A program made the translations under genes and the position numbers. Shown here in pieces: positions 53,608 to 64,000 of a DNA stretch of 64,000 nucleotides. The DNA lies in contig NZ_JBJXCY010000002.1 in NCBI RefSeq assembly GCF_046159835.1, positions 806,001-870,000 on the forward strand. Direction: 5' to 3'. The notes beneath the pieces were generated by a model. That model saw nothing but the letters and a program-made list of their open reading frames with translations, did no database searches and had not been told where the DNA came from. This stretch comes from JACKJK01 sp046159835. GTDB lineage: Bacteria; Pseudomonadota; Alphaproteobacteria; Rhizobiales; Tepidamorphaceae. Within the stretch, counting starts at the first letter, position 1, and the number at the start of each line of letters is the position of its first letter.

Positions 53608-54912
53608 TCAGATATCGAGCGTGTGCTCGCGTTCCCACTTGGAGAAATGCGACACGAACGAGTTCCACTCCTGCATCTTCATCTTGGCGTAGCTGGCGGA
53701 GAACTCCGTGCCGAGGATGCCCTTGAGTTCGTCGTCCGCGTCGAACGCGCGGATCGCGTCGAGCATGTTGAGCGGCAGGCGCGGCGCGTCCTTCACCAGG
53801 TGCCCCTCGGCATACATGTCGATGTCGTGGCGCTGGCCGGGGTCCGCCTTGGAGCGCAGGCCGGAGAGGCCCGCCGCGATGATGATCGCCTGCAGCAGGT
53901 ACGGGTTTGCCGCGCCGTCGGCGAGGCGAAGTTCGAACCGGCCGGGGCCCGGCACGCGCACCATGTGGGTCCGGTTGTTGCCGGTCCAAGTGACGGTATT
54001 GGGCGCCCATGTCGCGCCGGAAATCGTGCGCGGCGCATTGATGCGCTTGTAGGAATTCACCGTCGGGTTGGTGATGGCGGCCAGCGCCTCGGCATGCTGC
54101 ATGATGCCGCCGAGGAAGTTGCGGCCCTGGTCCGACAGGCCCAGCTCCATGTCCATGTCCTCGAAGGCATTCGTCTTGCCATCCCGGTCCCAGACCGAGA
54201 CGTGCACGTGGCAGCCGTTGCCGGTCAGCCCCTCGATCGGCTTGGGCATGAAGGTCGCGCGGTAGCCGTGCTTTTCCGCGACCGATTTCACCATAAACTT
54301 GAAGAAGCTGTGCCGGTCGGCAGTCACCAGCGCATCGTCGAACTCCCAGTTCATCTCGAACTGGCCGTTCGCGTCCTCGTGGTCGTTCTGGTACGGCCCC
54401 CAGCCGAGATCCAGCATGTAGTTGCAGATTTCGGCGATGACATCGTAGCGCCGCATCACCGCCTGCTGATCGTAGCAGGGCTTGGCGGCGGTATCGTATG
54501 GGTCGGAAATCCTGTCGCCTTCCGGCGTCAGCAGGAAGAACTCGGCTTCCACGCCGGTCTTCATCCGCAACCCGGCCTCGTCGGCCTTGGAAACCATCTC
54601 GCGCAGCACGTTGCGCGGGGCCTGGCCGACGGCATCGCCCTCCATCACGCAATTGGCCGGAACCCACGCGACCTCCGGCTTCCAGGGAAGCTGGACCGCG
54701 GCATCCGGGTCCGGCACCGCCAGCATGTCCGGGTGGGCGGGCGTCATGTCGAGCCATGTTGCAAAGCCGGCAAAGCCCGCGCCGTCGCTCTCCATGTCGG
54801 CGATGGCCTGCGCCGGAACGAGCTTCGCCCGCTGCCCGCCGAACAGGTCGGTATAGGAGACCATGAAATACTTCACGCCGGTCTCTTTCGCGAAAGCTGC
54901 AAGCTTGCTCAT
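53608..54912 (-). CDS. gmaS: Gamma-glutamylmethylamide synthetase (glutamine synthetase family, GlnT-like)
   Basis: This 434-residue enzyme is of the glutamine synthetase superfamily: TGVEAEFFLLTPEGD (first catalytic Glu region), GQFEMNWEF, GNGCHVHVSVWDRDG and the Arg-rich end RFELRLADGAANPYL. It is placed within the N-methylglutamate locus between mgsC and mgdA. In this setting it should join methylamine to glutamate using ATP, giving gamma-glutamylmethylamide; the broader family also includes GlnT-type glutamine synthetases, and sequence alone does not exclude that. GGACGGAGAAG precedes the ATG at 54912. Confidence 0.88.
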   Translation of the reverse strand: MSKLAAFAKETGVKYFMVSYTDLFGGQRAKLVPAQAIADMESDGAGFAGFATWLDMTPAHPDMLAVPDPDAAVQLPWKPEVAWVPANCVMEGDAVGQAPRNVLREMVSKADEAGLRMKTGVEAEFFLLTPEGDRISDPYDTAAKPCYDQQAVMRRYDVIAEICNYMLDLGWGPYQNDHEDANGQFEMNWEFDDALVTADRHSFFKFMVKSVAEKHGYRATFMPKPIEGLTGNGCHVHVSVWDRDGKTNAFEDMDMELGLSDQGRNFLGGIMQHAEALAAITNPTVNSYKRINAPRTISGATWAPNTVTWTGNNRTHMVRVPGPGRFELRLADGAANPYLLQAIIIAAGLSGLRSKADPGQRHDIDMYAEGHLVKDAPRLPLNMLDAIRAFDADDELKGILGTEFSASYAKMKMQEWNSFVSHFSKWEREHTLDI

Positions 54913-54940
54913 CTTCTCCGTCCTCTCGTCCCTGCGTGAA

Positions 54941-54975
54941 ACCGTGCTTCACCCTTCCCCAGGGGTAAGCACGGT
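54941..54975 (-). promoter_or_regulatory. Strong hairpin between mgsC and gmaS
   Basis: The 74-base gap contains accgtgctt / aagcacggt (9 base pairs), extended by accc/gggt with one unpaired base, around a pyrimidine-rich loop. On the transcribed strand only three T residues follow, so it is not a classical terminator. It may set the ratio of synthase to GmaS and Mgd mRNA by processing or partial termination. Confidence 0.5.
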
Positions 54976-54986
54976 CTGCCCCCAAT

Positions 54987-56312
54987 TCAGAATCCGGGCT
55001 TGCCCGGGTACCAGTCGGTGCCGGCGAGCGGCACTTGCGCCATGGCGGCTGCTTCCATCGTTAGCGCGCACAGGTCTTCGGGTTCGAGATTGTGCACGTG
55101 GCTCTTGCCGCAGGCGCGCGCCAGCGTCTGGCATTCCAGCGTCATCACATTGAGATAGTTGCGAAGCCGGCGACCACCCGCGACCGGGTCCAGCCGCTTC
55201 ATCAGTTCCGGGTCCTGCGTGGTGATGCCCGCCGGGTCCCGCCCCTCGTGCCAGTCGTCATAGGCACCGGTCGTGGAGCCAAGCGCCTGGTATTCCGCTT
55301 CCCAACTCGGATCGTTGTCGCCGAGCGCGATCAGCGCCGCCGTTCCGATGGCAACCGCATCCGCGCCGAGCGCCAGCGCCTTGGCAACGTCCGCGCCAGA
55401 GCGGATGCCGCCGGACACGACGAGCTGCACCTCGCGGTGCATGCCCAGTTCCTGGAGAGCGCGAACCGCCGGGCGAATGCAGGCCAGCGTTGGCTGGCCG
55501 ACATGCTCGATGAACACGTCCTGCGTCGCAGCCGTGCCGCCCTGCATGCCGTCGAGCACCACGACATCCGCGCCGGCCTTCACCGCCAGCGCCGTGTCGT
55601 AATAGGGCCGCGCGCCGCCGATCTTCACGTAGATGGGCTTCTCCCATCCGGTGATCTCGCGCAGCTCGAGGATCTTGATTTCAAGGTCGTCCGGCCCGGT
55701 CCAGTCCGGGTGGCGGCAGGCCGACCGCTGGTCGATGCCTTGCGGCAGGTCGCGCATGCCGGCGACTCGCTCGGTGATCTTCTGGCCAAGCAGCATGCCG
55801 CCGCCGCCGGGCTTGGCGCCCTGGCCAACGACGATCTCGATGGCATCGGCCCGGCGCAGGTCATCCGGGTTCATGCCGTAGCGCGACGGCAGGTACTGGT
55901 AGACAAGCTTTTCCGAATGCCCGCGTTCTTCCTCCGTCATGCCGCCGTCGCCGGTGGTGGTGGACGTACCGGCCAGCGTCGCGCCGCGCCCGAGCGCCTC
56001 CTTGGCCGGGCCTGACAGCGCGCCGAAGGACATGCCGGCGATGGTGATCGGGATTTTCAGCTCAATGGGTTTCCTGGCAAACCGGGTCCCGAGCGTCACC
56101 GACGTCTCGCACTTCTCGCGGTAGCCCTCCAGCGGATAGCGCGAAACCGACGCGCCGAGAAACAGCAGGTCGTCGAAGTGCGGCACGCGCCGCTTCGCAC
56201 CGCCCCCGCGTATATCGTAGATGCCGGTTGCCGCGGCGCGGCGGATCTCCGAATTGATTTCGCGCGAAAACGTCCAGGACTGGCGCGGCTCGGTCTGTGG
56301 TGTCTTGTCCAT
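54987..56312 (-). CDS. mgsC: N-methylglutamate synthase subunit MgsC (GltB FMN domain-like)
   Basis: This 441-residue protein resembles the FMN-binding glutamate synthase domain: a core with RAVPHFDDLLFLGA-like entry, DAIEIVVGQGAKPGGGGML, ADVVVLDGMQGGTAA and SGGIRSGADVAKALALGADAV. It should form N-methylglutamate by transferring the methylamino group released from gamma-glutamylmethylamide to 2-oxoglutarate, in complex with MgsA and MgsB. Start 56312 was chosen because GAGGG precedes it; a TTG four codons earlier is possible. It lies 8 bases after the mgsB stop. Confidence 0.88.
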   Translation of the reverse strand: MDKTPQTEPRQSWTFSREINSEIRRAAATGIYDIRGGGAKRRVPHFDDLLFLGASVSRYPLEGYREKCETSVTLGTRFARKPIELKIPITIAGMSFGALSGPAKEALGRGATLAGTSTTTGDGGMTEEERGHSEKLVYQYLPSRYGMNPDDLRRADAIEIVVGQGAKPGGGGMLLGQKITERVAGMRDLPQGIDQRSACRHPDWTGPDDLEIKILELREITGWEKPIYVKIGGARPYYDTALAVKAGADVVVLDGMQGGTAATQDVFIEHVGQPTLACIRPAVRALQELGMHREVQLVVSGGIRSGADVAKALALGADAVAIGTAALIALGDNDPSWEAEYQALGSTTGAYDDWHEGRDPAGITTQDPELMKRLDPVAGGRRLRNYLNVMTLECQTLARACGKSHVHNLEPEDLCALTMEAAAMAQVPLAGTDWYPGKPGF

Positions 56313-56320
56313 GGCCGCCC

Positions 56321-56995
56321 TCAATATTCGTCTGCGTGATCGATGTTGAAATTGTAGAGCTTGCGGGCCGAGCCATAACGCTTGAACTCGTCCGGCCTGG
56401 CATCGGCGCCGGCGCGCTCCAGCAGCGTTTCCAGCAGCGCCACATGCTCTGGCCGCATCTCCTTTTCGATGCAGTCCGCGCCGAGGCTTTTCACCGATCC
56501 GCGCACGAAAAGCCGCGCCTCATAGAGGCTGTCGCCCAGCGCATCACCCGCATCCCCCAGCACGACGAGGTTGCCCTTCTGCGCCATGAAGGCCGACATG
56601 TGGCCGATATTGCCGTGAACGACGATGTCGATGCCCTTCATCGATATGCCGCAGCGCGAGGATGCGTTGCCCTTCACGTTGAGCAACCCGCCGCGGCCCG
56701 TGGCACCCGCGTACTGGCTGGCATCACCGTCAACGATGACCTCGCCCGACATCATGTTTTCCGCAGCGCCCGGCCCAACAGACCCGGTGACATGCACCGT
56801 CGCCTGCTTGTTCATGCCCGCGCAGTAGTAGCCAGTGGAGCCGTTCACCGTGACCTTGATCGGCGCATCCAGCCCGACGGCGACCGCGTGGCTGCCGCGC
56901 GGATTTTCCAGCGTCCACGGCTCGTTGCCGCACGCAGCCTGAAGGGTCGCGTTGGTGTCACGCAAGCCGACCTCGACCATGTTGATGACCGGCAT
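56321..56995 (-). CDS. mgsB: N-methylglutamate synthase subunit MgsB (GltB GXGXG domain-like)
   Basis: This 224-residue protein is a right-handed beta-helix of the GltB C-terminal (GXGXG) type, with repeating turns such as GVGPGAAENMMSGEVIVDGDA and ASSRCGISMKGIDIVVHGNIGH. In glutamate synthase this domain is structural and holds subunits together; here it is a separate protein, as in Mgs complexes. It sits between mgsA (3 bases upstream) and mgsC, in the same order as known mgsABC operons. Confidence 0.88.
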   Translation of the reverse strand: MPVINMVEVGLRDTNATLQAACGNEPWTLENPRGSHAVAVGLDAPIKVTVNGSTGYYCAGMNKQATVHVTGSVGPGAAENMMSGEVIVDGDASQYAGATGRGGLLNVKGNASSRCGISMKGIDIVVHGNIGHMSAFMAQKGNLVVLGDAGDALGDSLYEARLFVRGSVKSLGADCIEKEMRPEHVALLETLLERAGADARPDEFKRYGSARKLYNFNIDHADEY

Positions 56996-56998
56996 GGC

Positions 56999-57886
56999 TC
57001 AGCGCTCCCAGAAATAAACGGTCGCCGGCTCCGGCTCCCAGACGCGTGCCTGCTCGATCCCCGGCAGGTCTGCGAAGGCGCGGTACTCGCTGGCGAACGC
57101 AACATAATCGTCGGTCTCCGCCATCACGGCAGGCTTGCAGGCAACCGGGTCGCGCACGACGCCGATGCCCTTTTCGGTCCCCGTCACGAAGGTGAAGAAG
57201 CCGTCGAGGTCTTCAAGCGTGCCTTCCAGTGCCTCGCCCAGCGTCGCGCCGTCGGCGATGCGCGACGAGATATAGGCAGCGCCCACTTCCGTGTCGTTCT
57301 CGGTCTTTGTGACGACGCCCTTGCGCGCAAGTTTGCGCCGCATCTGGTTGTGGTTGGAGAGTGATCCGTTATGCACAAGGCACTGGTCGCTGGCGGTCGA
57401 GAACGGGTGTGCGCCGAGCGTCGTCACCGCAGATTCGGTGGCCATACGCGTATGGCCGATGCCGTGGGTTCCGGCCATCTCGCGCAGGCCAAAGCGCGCG
57501 GCGACGTCGCCCGGCAGGCCGACTTCCTTGTAGATTTCCATCGACTTGCCGATCGCCATGACACGAATATCGCGATCCTCAAGAAACGAGACCGCCGCGG
57601 TTTCCGCATCTGCCGGGATCGTGATGACCGCGTGGGTGTCGACGATCCGCATCACCGCGGTCGCACCGATGGCGTCTGACAGATCTTTGTCGAGATTGTC
57701 GAAGGTCTCCACAGGCGTGTCGGACTGGACGGTGATCTTCAGTCCATCACCCTGGTTGCCGTAGATAGCGATACCCGCACTGTCGGGACCGCGGTCACTC
57801 ATGGTGACCAGCATCGCGGTCAGCATGTCGCCGAGACGCGGTTGCAGCTCTTCCTTCTTCAGGAACAGGCCGACGATGCCGCACAT
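56999..57886 (-). CDS. mgsA: N-methylglutamate synthase subunit MgsA (class II glutamine amidotransferase-like)
   Basis: This 295-residue protein starts MCGIVGLFLKK, where Cys2 becomes the N-terminal nucleophile of class II (Ntn) amidotransferases. Further signatures are MSDRGPDSAGIAIYG, IGHTRMATESAVTTLGAHPF and LVHNGSLSNHNQMRR. It should release methylamine from gamma-glutamylmethylamide and pass it to the FMN subunit MgsC. AAGGAG lies ahead of the ATG at 57886. It is the first structural gene of the locus, 117 bases after the XRE-cupin regulator gene. Confidence 0.9.
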   Translation of the reverse strand: MCGIVGLFLKKEELQPRLGDMLTAMLVTMSDRGPDSAGIAIYGNQGDGLKITVQSDTPVETFDNLDKDLSDAIGATAVMRIVDTHAVITIPADAETAAVSFLEDRDIRVMAIGKSMEIYKEVGLPGDVAARFGLREMAGTHGIGHTRMATESAVTTLGAHPFSTASDQCLVHNGSLSNHNQMRRKLARKGVVTKTENDTEVGAAYISSRIADGATLGEALEGTLEDLDGFFTFVTGTEKGIGVVRDPVACKPAVMAETDDYVAFASEYRAFADLPGIEQARVWEPEPATVYFWER

Positions 57887-57942
57887 CTTCTCGCTCCTTC
57901 ACGGACAGCCAGTGAGTTGGGCCATTTGTGACGGAAACAAAC

Positions 57943-57977
57943 TTTCCTTGCAAGCAATTTATATTCTTGCAGAGAAA
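57943..57977. promoter_or_regulatory. Candidate operator of the methylamine locus
   Basis: The gap between the regulator and mgsA holds an imperfect inverted repeat, tttccttgcaag (57943-57954) and cttgcagagaaa (57966-57977), separated by 11 AT-rich bases; 10 of 12 positions pair. It is 57-91 bases upstream of the mgsA start. XRE-cupin regulators bind such dyads, so control of mgsABC-gmaS-mgd by the neighbour is a good inference. Confidence 0.5.
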
Positions 57978-58003
57978 TATGGCGGCTCGCTGGTGCCGAC
58001 TGT

Positions 58004-58660
58004 TCAGCTGCCCTTTTGAGGGTACGTGATGATCGAGAGATAGCGGATCGGCAGGCTCCGCAATTCTTCGGGGCCATGCGGCGCATCGGCATCAAACAGA
58101 AGCGTGTCGCCGGGCTCAAGCAGGTACAGCTTGTCGCCGTGACGATAGTTCACGGTGCCCTCGAGCATGTAGAGCAGTTCGATGCCGCCGTGCTGAAACG
58201 CCGGGAATCGATCGCTCTCGGACGCCAGCGTAATGAGGTACGGCTCGACGACGACACCGGAATTGTTCGACCCGATATGGCCGAGCAGCGTGTATTGATG
58301 GCCGGCGCGGGTGCCGGCGCGCTCGACCTCCACACCCTCGCCAGATTTCACGTGCATGCAGCCGCGCGCTTCCTCGTAGCCTGAGAACAGCTGGACCAGC
58401 GGGACACCAAGCGAGTTGGCCAGCATCTGGATCGTCGCAAGCGAGGGAGAAATTGCACCATTCTCGATCTTGGAAAGCATCCCGACCGAGAGCCCGGCCT
58501 GGACTGCCAGTTCGCTTCCGGTCATGCGCTGGCGCTTGCGCAACTCGCGCACCTGCCGGCCGATCGCGACTTCCAGGTTCTTCTCCCGGTTCTCGCGGAC
58601 CGCGTGCGGGTTCTGGCGCAGCGGCTTGTCAGCCGATTTTGAAGATCTCGCGTCGCTCAC
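58004..58660 (-). CDS. XRE family regulator with C-terminal cupin domain
   Basis: This 218-residue protein has a Cro/C1-type helix-turn-helix (about residues 33-90: IGRQVRELRKRQRMTGSELA, SVGMLSKIENGAISPSLATI) and a cupin sensor domain (about 115-210: FPAFQHGGIELLYMLEGTVNY, LEPGDTLLFDADAPHGPEEL). Regulators of this build commonly respond to amino acid or amine metabolites. It lies upstream of mgsA on the same strand and probably controls that locus. The start is a GTG at 58660, because no ATG is available before the helix-turn-helix region. The sign of regulation is unknown. Confidence 0.88.
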   Translation of the reverse strand: MSDARSSKSADKPLRQNPHAVRENREKNLEVAIGRQVRELRKRQRMTGSELAVQAGLSVGMLSKIENGAISPSLATIQMLANSLGVPLVQLFSGYEEARGCMHVKSGEGVEVERAGTRAGHQYTLLGHIGSNNSGVVVEPYLITLASESDRFPAFQHGGIELLYMLEGTVNYRHGDKLYLLEPGDTLLFDADAPHGPEELRSLPIRYLSIITYPQKGS

Positions 58661-58812
58661 GTCGTCCCATCCAGTTGCAATCGGTCAGCTCGTCGGCATT
58701 TCGCCGAGAACGGACATTGACCTTAGAGCATGATGCGGGCTGAGAAGGATAGATGAAGCGACCGAGAGCCCCACGGTTACGGGTCTGGACCGGTAAAGGG
58801 GGCTCCAAACGC

Positions 58813-58835
58813 AAAAAACCCGCCTTGCGGCGGGT
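58813..58835 (-). terminator. Intrinsic terminator after tRNA-fMet
   Basis: The stem acccgcc/ggcgggt with loop ttgc (58818-58835) is followed on the minus strand by six T residues. It begins 8 bases past the 3' end of the tRNA and should end the whole rRNA operon transcript. Confidence 0.8.
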
Positions 58836-58841
58836 CTTGTG

Positions 58842-58919
<78 letters not shown>

Positions 58920-59061
58920 CCAATGATGTGCCGGTCTTGGACCGGACCGCTGATGTAACAGTTGGCTGACGCATTGCCAACCCCTGCACATTAAGCGCAA
59001 ACGAAACATTCCCGAGCAATTTCAAACAGTTGGCGAAAATGCCAAGGTCCGAGAGTCCGGA

Positions 59062-59106
59062 AAAGAAAAACCCCGCGACGGCAATCAAGTCCGATGCGGG
59101 GTTTCT
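59062..59106 (-). terminator. Terminator-like stem between 5S rRNA and tRNA-fMet
   Basis: On the minus strand aaaccccgc and gcggggttt enclose a loop of about 19 bases, followed by TTCTTTT. Since tRNA-fMet lies beyond it, this could end part of the transcripts after 5S or act in processing. Confidence 0.6.
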
Positions 59107-59142
59107 TGTCTGGATATCGTGAAGAACTCGCTGTCTTTTGCA

Positions 59143-59260
59143 GGCCTGGCAACGACCTACTCTTCCAAGTCTTGGGACTTAGTACCATCGGCGCTGGGGG
59201 GTTTAACGGCCGAGTTCGGGATGGGATCGGGTGGGGGCCCCCCGCCATAGCCACCAGGCC
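59143..59260 (-). rRNA. 5S ribosomal RNA
   Basis: About 118 bases on the minus strand start GGCCTGGTGGCTATGGCGGG and end near GTCGTTGCCAGGCC, with the two ends pairing. The central part (CCCGAACTCGGCCGTTAAAC) is the conserved 5S loop sequence. Ends are approximate to a few bases. Confidence 0.9.
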
Positions 59261-59364
59261 GGCGAAAGACAGCGAATTTGTGAAGATTATCTGGCTTCCG
59301 CCAGTGCCACCATCCTCTGCAATGATCTCAAGGATCACCACTTGGATGGGCATAGATTAATGAG

Positions 59365-62105
<2,741 letters not shown>

Positions 62106-62425
62106 ATTATCAATGCCCACCCGCTGCAAGCAGCGAATGTCTGACCGCTCGGCCCGAAACCCGAGAACGGTTTCGGTCAGTCAGAAAAAGGCATTGACGG
62201 AAATGACCAGATAAATCTTCACAAGATCCAGCCCGCGCTGCACATGGGGTCATGCGTCCGGTAGGAGCCGGAGGCAAGCTGGATCTTTTCTTCACGATGT
62301 CACAAGAACGGGCCACGAAGCCAACAGGCTTCGGGCGAAACGGTTTCTCTATCGACGAATGCGTCAGGTCAAGGGAGCGAAAGGCAAGAAATCGGTCGCA
62401 TCCACAGCTGCCGCCAACCAGTTAA
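62106..62425 (-). other. Internal transcribed spacer, 23S to tRNA-Ala
   Basis: About 320 bases without a gene. It should hold the leader-side processing stem of 23S. Apart from pyrimidine-rich and purine-rich runs and the word gcatt near 62190, no distinct structure was identified. Confidence 0.7.
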
Positions 62426-62501
62426 TGGTGGAGCCAGACGGGATCGAACCGACGACCTCCTGCTTGCAAAGCAGGCGCTCTCCCAGCTGAGCTATGGCCC
62501 C
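62426..62501 (-). tRNA. tRNA-Ala (UGC)
   Basis: A 76-base tRNA on the minus strand starts GGGGCCATAGCTCAGC, has anticodon TGC in TTTGCAA and an encoded CCA. It is in the standard place within the 16S-23S spacer. Confidence 0.95.
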
Positions 62502-62523
62502 TGATTGAACGGCAAAGGTTGGA

Positions 62524-62600
<77 letters not shown>

Positions 62601-62841
62601 CCAGCCAACGGCCGCCCGATCATTCAAGATCGGAAACCATGGCGGAACACGGCCTGCTCAGTGCCGGCTTCAGAAACCGCCACAAGGCGGACCCTGAAAC
62701 ACGGGCTCGTCGATGAAGAAAGAGAAACGAAGACGGCGGTGTCCCGCCTAATGGTGTCTATCGGCAAGCCGATAGCACCTGATGTGTTCCAAGTGACTGA
62801 TGATGGTTCCGGCAAGCCGGATCCAGTCGTCGGTCATCCTT
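62601..62841 (-). other. Internal transcribed spacer, 16S to tRNA-Ile
   Basis: About 240 bases between the 3' end of 16S and tRNA-Ile. No gene or other element is recognised; it contains the 16S processing region. Confidence 0.7.

Positions 62842-64000
<1,159 letters not shown>

Noticed and set aside
53594..54985. Extended upstream part of the mgdA frame
   Set aside because: It overlaps gmaS in another frame and is Arg/Gly-rich without domain character; the SoxB family starts at 53593.

Overview
The window reads as chromosomal DNA of a G+C-rich alphaproteobacterium, most likely of the Hyphomicrobiales (Rhizobiales) type. The evidence is an rRNA operon ordered 16S-tRNA-Ile-tRNA-Ala-23S-5S-tRNA-fMet, the alphaproteobacterial character of the rRNA and protein sequences, and the gene repertoire: TRAP and Liv transporters, an ScfR-like regulator and the N-methylglutamate pathway. 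No insertion sequence, integrase, phage gene or CRISPR array was recognised. The species cannot be fixed from what is here.

Layout. 1-2270: the end of a NitT/TauT-type ABC ATPase, a MarR regulator and a class I aminotransferase. 2267-9888 (minus): a DUF533/TerB protein, then a TRAP transporter (dctPQM) with its DctB/DctD-like two-component system. 9970-21427: mixed genes. These are a methyltransferase, a 1165-residue TIR-STAND-Sel1 protein, a proline racemase superfamily enzyme, a secreted trypsin-like protease with a peptidoglycan-binding domain, a quinone reductase, a D-amino-acid dehydrogenase followed by RidA, DUF3008, a host-attachment family protein and a type IB topoisomerase. 21512-35873 (minus): a giant RTX/VCBS/beta-helix surface protein, split by a frame disruption near 34,325. 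36053-42046 (minus): a Liv-type ABC operon (SBP, LivH, LivM, LivG, LivF) whose last gene encodes a histidine-kinase-like dimerisation helix without its histidine.

42265-47100 (plus): an ScfR-like short-chain acyl regulator, a single-domain response regulator, a tiny membrane protein and a sodium:solute-symporter-type sensor kinase, together looking like a carboxylate-sensing module. 47123-48436 (minus): a rhodanese and an ETHE1-like metallo-beta-lactamase-fold protein. 48532-58660 (minus): a complete N-methylglutamate pathway locus for methylamine use, mgsABC-gmaS-mgdABCD, preceded by an XRE-cupin regulator. 58843-64000 (minus): tRNA-fMet, 5S, 23S, tRNA-Ala, tRNA-Ile and the 3' part of 16S.

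How it works together. The N-methylglutamate locus should convert methylamine to gamma-glutamylmethylamide (GmaS), form N-methylglutamate (MgsABC) and oxidise it to glutamate plus a one-carbon unit carried on tetrahydrofolate (MgdABCD). The TRAP and Liv systems would supply organic acids or amino-acid-like substrates. The best candidates for something new are the TIR-STAND-Sel1 protein, the broken giant adhesin with seven beta-helix modules, the His-less kinase-like protein ending the Liv operon, a DctD with an altered GAFTGA loop, and a delta subunit (MgdB) that has lost its zinc-ligand cysteines.
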